Shown: positions 50,575 to 59,622, counted from the first letter of the stretch. The stretch: 64,000 bases of DNA from Streptomyces sp. NBC_01296 (GCF_035984415.1 NZ_CP130720.1:3100001-3164000), one strand, 5' to 3'. Notes: a model not told the origin generated them from the letters alone. Translations and numbers: made by a program.

Positions 50575-51705
50575 GTGTCGACGCACGAGCTCTACACCAA
50601 GGACCCGGGCGCGGACGTCTGGCAGGTTCCGGCCTCCGGCGCGGCCCGCTTCAGCTGGGAATATGCGGACGGCCGCGAGCGGCTCCTCGCCCTGTACCAG
50701 AAGGGCAAGGACAAGCAGTGGGACGGCGCCAAGCGCATCGACTGGGAGCTGGAGGTGGACCCGTACAACCCGCTCGGCACCCCGGACGAGGCGCTGACCC
50801 TGTACGGCACCCGGCACTGGTCCCGGCTCACCGAGAAGGACAAGGGCGAGCTGCGCCGGCACTACACCGCCTGGAACTTCAGCCAGTTCCTGCACGGCGA
50901 GCAGGGCGCGATGGTGTGCGCGGCGCGGATCGTGGAGTCGGTGCCTGACCTGGACGCGAAGTTCTACTCCGCGACCCAGACGATGGACGAGGCCCGGCAC
51001 GCCGAGGTCTTCGGCCGCTTCCTGCACGAGAAGGTCGGGATGCTCTACCCGATCAACGACAACCTCCAGGCACTGCTCGGCGACACCCTGCGCGATTCGC
51101 GCTGGGACATGCCGTACCTGGGCATGCAGGTGCTCATCGAGGGGCTGGCGCTGGCGGCCTTCGGGATGATCCGCGACACGACCGACAAGCCGCTGCCGAA
51201 GCAGATCCTGGCGTACGTGATGCAGGACGAGGCCCGGCACGTGGCGTTCGGGCGGATGGCCCTGCGCGACTACTACAAGCAGTTGACGGACGCCGAGCTG
51301 CGTGAGCGCGAGGAGTTCGTGATCGAGGGCTGCTACCTGATGCGAGACCGGCTGCGCGGGGTGGAGGTGCTGGAGAACTTCGGCATCGCGCGCAAGGAGG
51401 CCGAGCAGTTCAGCGAGCAGTCGGAGTTCCTGCACCTGTTCCGGAAGCTGCTGTTCAGCCGGATCGTGCCGTGCGTGAAGGACATCGGGCTGTGGGGCGA
51501 GCGGCTGCAGAAGGCGTACCTGGACATGGGCGTCTTCGAGATGGGCGACTCCAACCTGGACCTGCTGATGACGCAGGACGAGGAGATCGCCGAGGCCCTC
51601 GACCGCGAACGGTTCGCGGCCGAGGAGGCGGAGCGCGTGGCGGAGGTGGAGGCGGCCATCGCGGAGGGCGCCGAGGAGCCGGACGGCCCGGCGGGCACTC
51701 CGTAG
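50575..51705 (+). CDS. Ferritin-like diiron protein
   Basis: 376 aa. GTG at 50575 with GAGGGGG upstream. Ferritin-like fold with two E-x-x-H motifs: MDEARHAEVFGRFLHEKVG and MQDEARHVAFGRMALRDYY, and an upstream carboxylate region (FLHGEQGAM). This suits an oxygen-activating diiron centre. The C-terminus is acidic (AEEAERVAEVEAAIAEGAEE). Divergent from the AurF-like gene; the two may act together on one substrate, which is inference. Confidence 0.85.
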   Translation: MSTHELYTKDPGADVWQVPASGAARFSWEYADGRERLLALYQKGKDKQWDGAKRIDWELEVDPYNPLGTPDEALTLYGTRHWSRLTEKDKGELRRHYTAWNFSQFLHGEQGAMVCAARIVESVPDLDAKFYSATQTMDEARHAEVFGRFLHEKVGMLYPINDNLQALLGDTLRDSRWDMPYLGMQVLIEGLALAAFGMIRDTTDKPLPKQILAYVMQDEARHVAFGRMALRDYYKQLTDAELREREEFVIEGCYLMRDRLRGVEVLENFGIARKEAEQFSEQSEFLHLFRKLLFSRIVPCVKDIGLWGERLQKAYLDMGVFEMGDSNLDLLMTQDEEIAEALDRERFAAEEAERVAEVEAAIAEGAEEPDGPAGTP

Positions 51706-51737
51706 GACCCGGCGCGAGCACTCCGTAGGACCCGGCG

Positions 51738-52199
51738 CTACGCCGACGGCTCCGGCGGGAACGACGTGCGCAGGGTGAACGCGTACGGGGTCGGGCCGTG
51801 CTCACGCAGGTGGAGCAGCCGCTCCTCGGCGTCCGCGACCGTGGGCCGCTCCCCCGCCGGAACCCACCACATGACCGCCATGGCCTCCGCGACCTGCTCG
51901 AAGAACTCCCGGCGGCGCGCCATCAGCTCGCGGTGGCGCCCCTGGTACATGAAGCCGGTCAGGGCGTCGGCGTCCCGCCACACCGACATGTTCACCAGGA
52001 TCCACTCGTCGCCGAACGCCCGCTCGTCCGTCGCGTTCCCCTCCTCGCCCTGGAGGCGCCAGACGAATCCGTCGGCCGTGTCGGCGACGGCGTTGACGGG
52101 GTCGAGCCCGTCGACGAAGTCCTTCAATTCCGCTGATTCGAGCGGGTATTTGAGCCGGGCTATGTTCACCTGGGCCAGTTCGTGGGTCGTGTTGGTCAT
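51738..52199 (-). CDS. DUF3291 protein
   Basis: 153 aa from ATG at 52199. A ferredoxin-like dimeric alpha-beta barrel pattern: HELAQVNIARLKYPLES, EWILVNMSVWRDADALTGFM and a final AFTLRTSFPP. DUF3291 proteins resemble small cofactor-free monooxygenases, but activity is unproven. It is 43 bp upstream of the PBP 3' end. Confidence 0.85.
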   Translation of the reverse strand: MTNTTHELAQVNIARLKYPLESAELKDFVDGLDPVNAVADTADGFVWRLQGEEGNATDERAFGDEWILVNMSVWRDADALTGFMYQGRHRELMARRREFFEQVAEAMAVMWWVPAGERPTVADAEERLLHLREHGPTPYAFTLRTSFPPEPSA

Positions 52200-52242
52200 G
52201 CCCGAACGGCTATCAGCCGCGCCGAGTCCCCCGCAGGGCATT

Positions 52243-53721
52243 TCACAGGGTGGACGGGGGCGGCGGCCCGTACAGTGCCGCCTCCATTACCGCGCGGGCG
52301 ATCGGCGCCGCCGCACCGTTGCCGCTGATGTCCCCGCGGCGCGCCTCCGCGTCCTCGACCACCACGGCGACGGCGATCCCCGGCAGCGGCGCGTCCTCGG
52401 CCTTCGCCCAGCCGATGAACCAGGCGTACGGGGTTCCCGCGTTGCCGACGCCGTGCTGGGCGGTGCCGGTCTTGCCGCCGACCACCGCGCCCGGGATCGC
52501 GGCGCCCGGCCCGGTGCCGTTCTCCACCACCTGCACCATCAGCTCCTGCAGGCGCAGTGCCGTCGCCGGGTTCATCGCCCGGCCCAGGCTGCGCTGCTGC
52601 CCGCGCCGGACCTGGCTCCCGTCGTCCTGGGTGGTCCGGTCCACGAGGTAGGGGGACTTGAGCTCGCCGCCGTTCGCGACCGCCGCCGCGACCATCGCCA
52701 TCTGCAGCGGCGTCGCCGTCGTGTTGAACTGCCCGATGGAGGACAGTGCCAGCTGGTCCGGGCTCATGTCGGTGTCGAAGTTCGACCGCGACACCCAGGC
52801 CGGCACCCGCAGCCTGTCGTCGTCGAAGCCGAACCGGCGGGCCGCGTCCACCATCCCGCGCAGTCCGACCTGGACCCCGATCTTCGCCATCACCGTGTTG
52901 CAGGACCACTGCACCGCTTCCGCCATCGAGGCGTCGCGGCAGCCGGTGCCCGCGTTCGGCAGCAGGGTGCTGGTGCCCGGCAGCGGGTAGGGGTCGGGGG
53001 TCTGCGTGGGCGCGTCCACATCGGTGACCACGCCCGCGTCCAGGGCCGCGGCCGCCGTCACGATCTTGAAGGTGGAGCCCGGCGGGTACGTCTCGCGCAG
53101 CGCCCGGTTCAGCATCGGCCTGGCGGGGTCCGCGTTCAGCCGCTCCCAGGCCGCCTTGACTCGCGCGCCCGTGCCGGAGAGCGCCGCCGGGTCGTACGAG
53201 GGGCTGCTGACCAGCGCGAGGATCTTCCCGGTGGCGGGGTCGAGCGCGGCCACCGCGCCGCGCCGGCCCGCCAGTCCGGTGTACGCGGCCCGCTGCAGGC
53301 CGGCCCGGACGGTGGTCGCCGCGTTCCCGCCGGCCGGGCGGCCGCGGGCGAGGTCGTACCAGAGCGGGAAGGCCGAGAGCCCGGGGTCGGTGCCCGAGAG
53401 GATCGCGTCCTCGGCGCGCTCGAGGAGGCTGGTCCCGTACGTCTGCGAGGAGAACCCGGTGACCGGCGCGTACAGCGGCCCGTTCGCGTACGTCCGCTCG
53501 TAGCGCAGCAGCTGGCCGCTGTCCCGGGAGCCGGTGACGGGCCGGCCGTCGACCAGGATGTCCCCGCGGGGCTGGGCGTAGCGCTCGATGGCGGGGCGCT
53601 TGTTGGCCGGGTTCGCCCCGTACGCGGCGGCCTCCCAGACCTGCACCCGGGCCACGTTGACGATCAGGGCGACGAGCAGCAGGGCGCAGAAGTACGCGCA
53701 CCAGCGGATGTACCGGATCAC
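52243..53721 (-). CDS. Class B penicillin-binding protein (PbpA-like)
   Basis: 492 aa, GTG start overlapping the FtsW/RodA stop (53718-53721). N-terminal membrane anchor (WCAYFCALLLVALIVNVARV), dimerisation domain and a transpeptidase domain with SxxK (PPGSTFKIV), SxN (WSCNTV) and KTG (GGKTGTAQH). Cross-links peptidoglycan made by the paired SEDS polymerase. A second copy of this gene pair, apart from the Ser/Thr kinase cluster, is usual in Streptomyces. Confidence 0.94.
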   Translation of the reverse strand: MIRYIRWCAYFCALLLVALIVNVARVQVWEAAAYGANPANKRPAIERYAQPRGDILVDGRPVTGSRDSGQLLRYERTYANGPLYAPVTGFSSQTYGTSLLERAEDAILSGTDPGLSAFPLWYDLARGRPAGGNAATTVRAGLQRAAYTGLAGRRGAVAALDPATGKILALVSSPSYDPAALSGTGARVKAAWERLNADPARPMLNRALRETYPPGSTFKIVTAAAALDAGVVTDVDAPTQTPDPYPLPGTSTLLPNAGTGCRDASMAEAVQWSCNTVMAKIGVQVGLRGMVDAARRFGFDDDRLRVPAWVSRSNFDTDMSPDQLALSSIGQFNTTATPLQMAMVAAAVANGGELKSPYLVDRTTQDDGSQVRRGQQRSLGRAMNPATALRLQELMVQVVENGTGPGAAIPGAVVGGKTGTAQHGVGNAGTPYAWFIGWAKAEDAPLPGIAVAVVVEDAEARRGDISGNGAAAPIARAVMEAALYGPPPPSTL

Positions 53722-55109
53722 GCTGCGTCCCCCGCCCGGGCCTCGGCGGCCCCTTCGGCGGGGCGGGGGCGGCGGGCGCTGTCGCCGAGCCGGACGAGCA
53801 GCGCGACGATGATCCAGTTGGTGACGACGGAGGAGCCGCCCTGGGCGAGGAAGGGCATGGCCATGCCGGTGAGCGGGATCAGCCCGGTGACTCCCCCGGC
53901 GATGACGAAGACCTGGAGCGCGACGATCGAGGCGAGCCCGGTGGCGAGGAGGCGCCCGAAGGGGTCGCGCAGGGCGAGCCCGGCACGGAATCCGCGGTCC
54001 ACGAGGAGCCCGTAGAGGAGCAGGATCGCGGTGAGGCCGGCGAGGCCGAGCTCCTCGCCGGCGGTGGCGAGGATGAAGTCGGACTTGGCGGCGAAGCCGA
54101 TGAGGAAGGACTGGCCGTGGCCGAGCCCGGAGCCGAGCAGTCCGCCGGCCCCGAAGGCGAAGAGGGACTGGGCGAGCTGGCCGGGGCCCTCGCCGCGCTC
54201 GATGGAGGCGAAAGGATTCAGCCAGTCCTCGACCCGGCTGTGCACGTGTGGCTCCAACGTGCCGACGGCGTACGCGCCCAGGGCGGCCAGCAGCAGCCCG
54301 ATCGCGATCCAGCCGATCCGGCCGGTGGCGGTGAACAGCATGACGACGAAGAGGCCGAAGAAGAGCAGCGATGTCCCGAGATCGCGTTCGAGGACGAGCA
54401 CGCCGACGCTGAGCAGCCAGATCGCGAGGATCGGGCCGAGGACCCGGCCGGGCAGGAGGCGCAGCTTCCAGAAGAGCCGGCGGCCGGTGAGGGCGAGCGC
54501 GGTGCGGTTCGCGGCGAGGTAGGCGGCGAAGAAGACGGCGAGCAGGATCTTGGCGAACTCGCCGGGCTGGAAGGAGAGTCCGGCGAACCGGATCCAGATG
54601 TGGGCGCCGTTGACGGCCGGGAAGAACACGGGGACGAGCATCAGCGCGAGGGCGGCGGCCACGGAGAGGTAGGCGTACTTCTGGAGCACGCGGTGGTCGC
54701 GCAGCAGGACGACGACGAGGACGAAGAGGGCCACGCCCAGGGCGGACCAGCGCAGTTGGTCCCCGGCGGTGAGGTGGGCGGGCGTGGTGACGTCGAGGCG
54801 CTGGATGAGGACGAGGCCGAGGCCGTTGAGCAGGACGGCGATGGGGAGGACGAGCGGGTCGGCGTACGGGGCCCGGAAGCGGACGGCGAGGTGCGCGATC
54901 AGGGCGGCGCCGGCCAGGCCGGTGGCGTAGTGGCCGGCGGGCCGGGGGATGTGGCCGGTGGTGGCGAGGCCGACGTAGTGGTGGCCGAGGACGGAGATGA
55001 GGACGGCCCCGGCGAGGAGCGTCAGCTCGACGCCCCTGCGTTTGGATGCGGAGCCGTCGGGGGGTGGGGGCGGGGCGGGCTCCGCCACCTCTGCCGTCAG
55101 AGCGGTCAT
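53718..55109 (-). CDS. SEDS-family peptidoglycan polymerase (FtsW/RodA/SpoVE)
   Basis: 463 aa with about ten to twelve membrane helices. SEDS signatures: WIRFAGLSFQPGEFAKILLA, LERDLGTSLLFFGLFVVMLF, and FIATAGEELG-like FILATAGEELGLAGL. Polymerises glycan strands and works with the class B PBP encoded next, whose start overlaps its stop. No Ser/Thr kinase or FHA gene is nearby, unlike the main RodA-PbpA locus. Confidence 0.94.
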   Translation of the reverse strand: MTALTAEVAEPAPPPPPDGSASKRRGVELTLLAGAVLISVLGHHYVGLATTGHIPRPAGHYATGLAGAALIAHLAVRFRAPYADPLVLPIAVLLNGLGLVLIQRLDVTTPAHLTAGDQLRWSALGVALFVLVVVLLRDHRVLQKYAYLSVAAALALMLVPVFFPAVNGAHIWIRFAGLSFQPGEFAKILLAVFFAAYLAANRTALALTGRRLFWKLRLLPGRVLGPILAIWLLSVGVLVLERDLGTSLLFFGLFVVMLFTATGRIGWIAIGLLLAALGAYAVGTLEPHVHSRVEDWLNPFASIERGEGPGQLAQSLFAFGAGGLLGSGLGHGQSFLIGFAAKSDFILATAGEELGLAGLTAILLLYGLLVDRGFRAGLALRDPFGRLLATGLASIVALQVFVIAGGVTGLIPLTGMAMPFLAQGGSSVVTNWIIVALLVRLGDSARRPRPAEGAAEARAGDAA

Positions 55110-55123
55110 ACGGGAAACGTAGC

Positions 55124-55148
55124 AAGCGGACGGATGGTATGTCCGCTT
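55124..55148. promoter_or_regulatory. Inverted repeat operator-like site, divergent promoter
   Basis: AAGCGGAC (55124-55131) and GTCCGCTT (55141-55148) with a 9-bp spacer, 15 bp from the SEDS gene start. It probably binds a dimeric regulator. Confidence 0.5.
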
Positions 55149-55163
55149 ATGTCATAGAGTGCC

Positions 55164-55187
55164 GAAGAGTCGTCAGAAGAGTCGTCA
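55164..55187 (+). repeat. Tandem 12-bp direct repeat before the DUF6325 gene
   Basis: GAAGAGTCGTCA is repeated exactly twice, followed by a partial third (GAA). It lies in the leader of the DUF6325 gene. Confidence 0.7.
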
Positions 55188-55224
55188 GAAACGGTCACGA
55201 GGGCACGAACGGGAGCCGCGGCAC

Positions 55225-55614
55225 ATGGGACCAGTGGAATTCATCGTCCTCGCCTTTCCGGAGGAGCAGCTGCGCGTGCCGGCGGTCGAGGCCGTGATGG
55301 GGCTGCGCAAGGCGGGGGTGGTCCGGCTCATCGACGGGCTCGTGGTCTCGAAGACGGCGGCGGGTGAGGTGATGGCGGCGGAGTTCGACGAGTTCATGGA
55401 GCTCCAGGGGCTGCTGAGGCACCGTGAGGCCGCGCAGCTGATCGGGGCGGAGGACATCGGGGAGGCGGCGGAGCTGCTGGAGCGGGGCAGCTGCGCGCTG
55501 CTGCTGGTGGTGGAGCACGTGTGGGCCGAGGACGCGGCGATCGCCGTACGGGCGGCGGGCGGGCGGATCGTGGGCTCGGTCCGGATCCCGCCGGAGCGGA
55601 CGGGGGCGGCCTGA
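55225..55614 (+). CDS. DUF6325 family protein
   Basis: 129 aa from ATG at 55225 with GGGAG upstream. Starts GPVEFIVLAFPEEQ and has the ferredoxin-like pattern of DUF6325 (VVRLIDGLVVSKTAAGEV, LLERGSCALLLVVEHVWA). Members often sit with SHOCT proteins in actinobacteria. Its stop overlaps the next ATG by one base (TGATG). Confidence 0.85.
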   Translation: MGPVEFIVLAFPEEQLRVPAVEAVMGLRKAGVVRLIDGLVVSKTAAGEVMAAEFDEFMELQGLLRHREAAQLIGAEDIGEAAELLERGSCALLLVVEHVWAEDAAIAVRAAGGRIVGSVRIPPERTGAA

Positions 55615-56036
55615 TGTTCATCCGCCCGGTCGGGGTGAGAGTGGAACCGGCCCGCCGCCCCTCGGGCCACCCCTTGCTCCGCGGCCTCCTCTCCCGAGCA
55701 GCGGGCCCCCCGACCCCCTCGCCCTGGCAGGACCGCACCCCGGAGCCGTACGCCGAACCGGCGGAGCCGGGGGCGGAGCCGGGGGCGGAGCCGGGCGCCG
55801 AACCGGCGGAGCCGGGCGCCGCGGCCATCTCCGAGCGGGGGTTCGTGGCCGGCGCGCCACAGGGGGCCGGGCCGGGGACCAGGCCGGGCGCCGGGGCCGG
55901 CGGCCCGACCACCGGGCCGGGGGCCCCACCCGGCGGGCTGGCCGCCGAGCTCGCGGAGCTGGCGAAGCTGGCCCGGGAGGGCCTCCTGACCCCGCAGGAG
56001 TTCAAGGAGGCCAAGGCCCGCCTCCTCCACCCCTGA
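55614..56036 (+). CDS. SHOCT-domain protein
   Basis: 140 aa. A variable Pro/Gly/Ala/Glu-rich N-terminal part with AEPGAEPGAEPAEPGA repeats, and a C-terminal SHOCT motif (LAAELAELAKLAREGLLTPQ then EFKEAKARLL). SHOCT is a short helical oligomerisation module often found with DUF6325. Translation is coupled to the preceding gene. Confidence 0.85.
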   Translation: MFIRPVGVRVEPARRPSGHPLLRGLLSRAAGPPTPSPWQDRTPEPYAEPAEPGAEPGAEPGAEPAEPGAAAISERGFVAGAPQGAGPGTRPGAGAGGPTTGPGAPPGGLAAELAELAKLAREGLLTPQEFKEAKARLLHP

Positions 56037-56575
56037 CCGGATGCAAGGCCGCTCCCCCGCCGGCCGCCCCCGGCTCGGCGCCCCGGCCGGTGCGGGCCCA
56101 CTACGCGGAGCCGCTCCCCGCCCCACCCCTTCCCCCTCCCCAAGCTACCGCTGGGAGGTGCCCCCACCCGGGCTCCGCCCGCCCCCCTGCCGAGCCGTTG
56201 TCGGGGGCCCGCCCCCGAACCCTGCACCCCCAACGCCGCCAGGGCGGACGCATGCCGGGTGGGTGCACCGGGCCACCGGGCTCCGCCCGTGCCGAGCCGT
56301 TGTCGGGGGCGCGCCCCCGAACCGCCGCGTCGGCGGGGCTGGATTTCGCGGGGTGGCGGCGAACCGGGCCGGTGGTCCCCGGCGGCTGGATGCCGTGCAG
56401 GGGCTTCTTCAGCCCCGTCCGGCGTTTGAGGACCGGGTCCGGGCAGAGCCCGGCGGTGATCGCGGCGCGGGACGGCGGGTGCTGGGCCGGAAGGGTGAGA
56501 GTGGGGAACTGGCCGTCTCCGGTGGGGGATTTGTCATACCGGGCGTGGCAGCATCGGCCGCCTGGAGGTGATCAC
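56037..56575. repeat. 540-bp spacer made of short intergenic repeats
   Basis: No supported gene. It contains a hairpin repeat (about 56131-56165) related to the one at 2705-2737. It has two copies of GCCGAGCCGTTGTCGGGGGC followed by CGCCCCCGAACC (about 56189-56222 and 56291-56323). A third motif (GGGGCTTCTTCAGCCCCGTC and CGGCGTTTGAGGAC, about 56400-56435) resembles a sequence scattered through Streptomyces genomes. The last 100 bp should hold the promoter of the NlpC/P60 gene. Confidence 0.65.
56564..56575 (+). promoter_or_regulatory. Unusually long Shine-Dalgarno sequence
   Basis: GGAGGTGATCAC immediately precedes the ATG at 56576 and is complementary over about 11 bases to the conserved 3' end of 16S rRNA. 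It fixes the start and suggests very efficient initiation, or ribosome holding. Confidence 0.75.
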
Positions 56576-58375
56576 ATGTCACGCCGCCTGCTCCGCGCCG
56601 CCTGCATCGCCGCCGTGGTCGTCACGGCCGGGCCGTTCCCCGCCACCCACGCCAAGCCCGCCCCCGACAGCCCGTCGGCCCGCGCCACCGCGCGGCAGTC
56701 ACCCGGTGCGGCGGACGCCGTCACCCGCCACGCCGCCCGCGGGGCGAACGCCGACCCCCGGCAGAATCCCGGTGCCACCGACGCCGGAGACTCGCCCCCG
56801 CGCCAAGGCCCCGGCGGCGCCCGCCAGAACCCGGGCTTCAGGGGTCGCACCGCCCCGCAGGGGCTCGGCGCGGCGGACGCGATCACCCCGCAGGCCGCCG
56901 ATCCGGCGGATGCCGTCGCCCGCCAGGGTGCCGGCGCCACCCCACGGCAATCCCCCGGCGCCGGAGGCACCACCGTCCGGCGGGCTCCGGGCGCCGGAGG
57001 CACCACCGGGCCCCGGGCCACCAACGCCGGAGACTCGCCCGCGCGTCAAGGCCCCGGCGGCGACGCCCGGCGGAGCCTCGGCTCGGCGGATGCCGGCGAC
57101 CGGGCGAGCGCCGGCTCCGCGGACACCCCCGCACCGCAGACCACCGGCGGGGCGGACGCCACCGCTCCCCGGGCAGGCACCTCGGCGGATGTCGACGCCC
57201 CGGCGAGCCCCGGCGCGGCCGACGCCACCGTGCCCCGGGCCACCGGCTCGGCGGATGCCGGCGACCCGGCGAGCCCCCGGGCCGCAGGCGCCGCCGGTTC
57301 GGCGGCGGGCCTCGGGGCCGCGGGGGTCGGGGGGTTGCTGGCGCAGCTGCGGGGGCTTTATCGGCAGGCCGAAGAGGCCGCCGAGGCCTACAACGCCACC
57401 GAAGTCGCGCTCAAGGCCGCCCAGGACGAGGAGCTGCGGCTCAGTGCCGCGCTCGGGAAGGCCCGTACCGCCCTCGGGGCGGAGAAGGCCGCCGCCGGGC
57501 GGATGGCCCGGGAGCAGTACCAGGGGGCCCGCGGCTTCTCCCCGTACGCCCGGATGCTGCTCACCGGCGACCCCCAGGCCGCCCAGGACCAGCGCCGGCT
57601 CACCGCCCGCGAGGGCGCCCGCCGGGCGGGGGTGCTGGCCCGCCTCACCCGCGGCGAGCACCGGGCCGACGTCCTCGCCACCGCCGCCCGCAAGTCCCTC
57701 GACGCCCGGCAGTCCCTGACCGCGCAGCGCAAGCAGCACAAGCAGCAGGTCGACCTCAAGCTCAAGCAGGTCGAGCGGATGCTCGCCTCGCTCAGCCCCG
57801 AGCAGCTCACCCGGCTCGGCACCCGCGAGGCCGCCGACACCGCCACCGCGCAGCGGAATCTGCTGGACTCCGGCCGGCTCGCCACCACCCCCCGTACGCC
57901 CACGGCCGCCGGCGGCGCCGCCCTGACCTACGCCACCGAGCAGATCGGCAAACCGTACGTGTGGGGTGCCGAGGGGCCGGGGTCCTTCGACTGCTCCGGG
58001 CTCACCTCACAGGCCTGGGCACACGCCGGCCGGTCCATCCCCCGGACCAGCCAGGAGCAGTGGGCGCAGCTCCCCAAGGTGCCCCTGGACGAGCTGCGCC
58101 CCGGCGATCTGGTGGTCTACTTCCCCACCGCCACCCATGTGGCCCTGTACGTCGGCGACGGAAAGGTGATCCAGGCCCCGCGGCCCGGCGCGAAGGTCAA
58201 GGTCTCCCCCATCGCGGCCAATCCGCTGCTCGGAGCCGTACGGCCCGATCCCGACGGGGCCCCGCTCGCCGAGTTCACCGCGCCGCCGGTCCCCGAGGCC
58301 TCGGGCGGCGACGACAGCGGTTACTCCGCCGACGCGGCGCCGGCCGACGCAACCGACGCGACCTCCGCCACGTAG
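56576..58375 (+). CDS. Secreted NlpC/P60 peptidoglycan hydrolase with long repetitive linker
   Basis: 599 aa. Signal peptide (LLRAACIAAVVVTAGPFPAT, cleavage near HAKP). Residues about 40-245 are a disordered Ala/Gly/Pro/Asp repeat region (units such as ADAGDSPARQGPGG and GSADAGD). A coiled coil follows (about 260-430, QLRGLYRQAEEAAEAYNATE onward). The NlpC/P60 domain is about 445-545: PYVWGAEGPGSFDCSGLTSQ with catalytic Cys, and THVALYVGDGKVI with catalytic His. Cleaves D-gamma-Glu-DAP-type peptide bonds. Its 3' end overlaps the convergent monooxygenase by 55 bp. Confidence 0.92.
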   Translation: MSRRLLRAACIAAVVVTAGPFPATHAKPAPDSPSARATARQSPGAADAVTRHAARGANADPRQNPGATDAGDSPPRQGPGGARQNPGFRGRTAPQGLGAADAITPQAADPADAVARQGAGATPRQSPGAGGTTVRRAPGAGGTTGPRATNAGDSPARQGPGGDARRSLGSADAGDRASAGSADTPAPQTTGGADATAPRAGTSADVDAPASPGAADATVPRATGSADAGDPASPRAAGAAGSAAGLGAAGVGGLLAQLRGLYRQAEEAAEAYNATEVALKAAQDEELRLSAALGKARTALGAEKAAAGRMAREQYQGARGFSPYARMLLTGDPQAAQDQRRLTAREGARRAGVLARLTRGEHRADVLATAARKSLDARQSLTAQRKQHKQQVDLKLKQVERMLASLSPEQLTRLGTREAADTATAQRNLLDSGRLATTPRTPTAAGGAALTYATEQIGKPYVWGAEGPGSFDCSGLTSQAWAHAGRSIPRTSQEQWAQLPKVPLDELRPGDLVVYFPTATHVALYVGDGKVIQAPRPGAKVKVSPIAANPLLGAVRPDPDGAPLAEFTAPPVPEASGGDDSGYSADAAPADATDATSAT

Positions 58376-59586
58376 TCCGCCGCGTCCTGCGGGTCGTAGA
58401 AGTACGCGTCGAAGTCGGCCGGGTTGTCGAAGCCGTTGGCGAAACGATCCGCCACCGGCTGCAGCTGCCCGGCCGCGCCGATCAGGTTCAGTACGTGCTC
58501 CGGCGGGACGCCCAGCATCGCGTTCGTCCACTGGGTGACCGGCTTGCCCGTCGTGAACCAGAACTTGTCGAAGGTGGCCTTCATCCACGCCTCGTCGAAC
58601 GGCTTGTCCCCGTGCATCAGGATCGACGACAGGTAGGAGGCCGCGCACTTCGACGCCGAGTTCGAACCCTGGCCGGTGATCGGGTCGTTCGCGACGACCA
58701 CGTCCGCGACGCCCAGCACCACGCCGCCGCCCGGCAGCCGACCGATCGGGTTGCGGACGACCGGCGCGTACCGGCCGGCCAGCGTGCCGCCCGCGTCCGT
58801 CAGCTCCACGCCCTTCGCCCGCGCGTACTCCCAGGGCGTGAACTTCTCCATCAGCTCCAGCGTGAGCGCGAGGTGCTCCGCCGGGTCGTTCACCCCGCGG
58901 AACACGTCCAGCGGACCGCCCGGGAGCCCTTCCCAGAACAGGATGTCCGCCCGCCCCGACACGGTCAGCGCGGGCATCACGAACAGCTCGCCCACCCCCG
59001 GGACCAGGTTGCAGCGCACCGCCTCCGTCTCCGGGTGCTCGGGGCGCGGCTCGAGCCCGTGCACGTACGAGACGGCCAGCGCGCGCTGCGGCGCGTCGTA
59101 CGGGGAGCGCGCCGCGTCCCGCCCGAACATCGACACCAGCTCGCCCTTGCCCGCCGCGACCAGCACCAGGTCGTACGTACGGGAGAAGTAGTCGAGGTCG
59201 GCGACGGACGCGCCGTGGATCACCAGCTGTCCGCCGCGCTGCACGAAGACGTCGAGCCAGCCGGCCATCTTCACGCGCTGGTCCACGGACTGCGCGTACC
59301 CCTTGAGGCGGCCGAGCCAGTCGATGGGGCGGGAACCGTCCGGGGCGGCCACCGAGACGCCGATGCCCTCGATCCGCGGGGCCTGCCGCTCCCAGAAGTT
59401 CAGCCCGAGGTCGCGCTCGTGCTGGAGCGCCGTGTCGAACATGACCTGCGTGGACATGATCCGCCCGGTGCGGATCTCGTCCGCCGTCCGGTTGGACATG
59501 AGGGTGATCTCGTACCCCTTGGCCTGGAGGCCGAGGGCGAGCTGGAGCCCGGACTGGCCGGCCCCCACGACGAGTATCTTGCGCAT
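58321..59586 (-). CDS. StyA-like FAD-dependent monooxygenase
   Basis: 421 aa. Styrene/indole monooxygenase family: N-terminal FAD-binding ILVVGAGQSGLQLALGLQ, then SNRTADEIRTGRI and a late GVADVVVANDPITGQGSN flavin-binding part. Needs a separate reductase; none is in the window. It is the fifth gene of the conservon-like unit, where other conservons carry cytochrome P450 genes, 68 bp after cvnD. It may produce an indigo-like or small oxidised metabolite under cvn control. Confidence 0.88.
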   Translation of the reverse strand: MRKILVVGAGQSGLQLALGLQAKGYEITLMSNRTADEIRTGRIMSTQVMFDTALQHERDLGLNFWERQAPRIEGIGVSVAAPDGSRPIDWLGRLKGYAQSVDQRVKMAGWLDVFVQRGGQLVIHGASVADLDYFSRTYDLVLVAAGKGELVSMFGRDAARSPYDAPQRALAVSYVHGLEPRPEHPETEAVRCNLVPGVGELFVMPALTVSGRADILFWEGLPGGPLDVFRGVNDPAEHLALTLELMEKFTPWEYARAKGVELTDAGGTLAGRYAPVVRNPIGRLPGGGVVLGVADVVVANDPITGQGSNSASKCAASYLSSILMHGDKPFDEAWMKATFDKFWFTTGKPVTQWTNAMLGVPPEHVLNLIGAAGQLQPVADRFANGFDNPADFDAYFYDPQDAADYVAEVASVASAGAASAE

Positions 59587-59622
59587 CTCACGTTCTCGAT
59601 TCGGGTGAGCGGTTCGGCGGTT

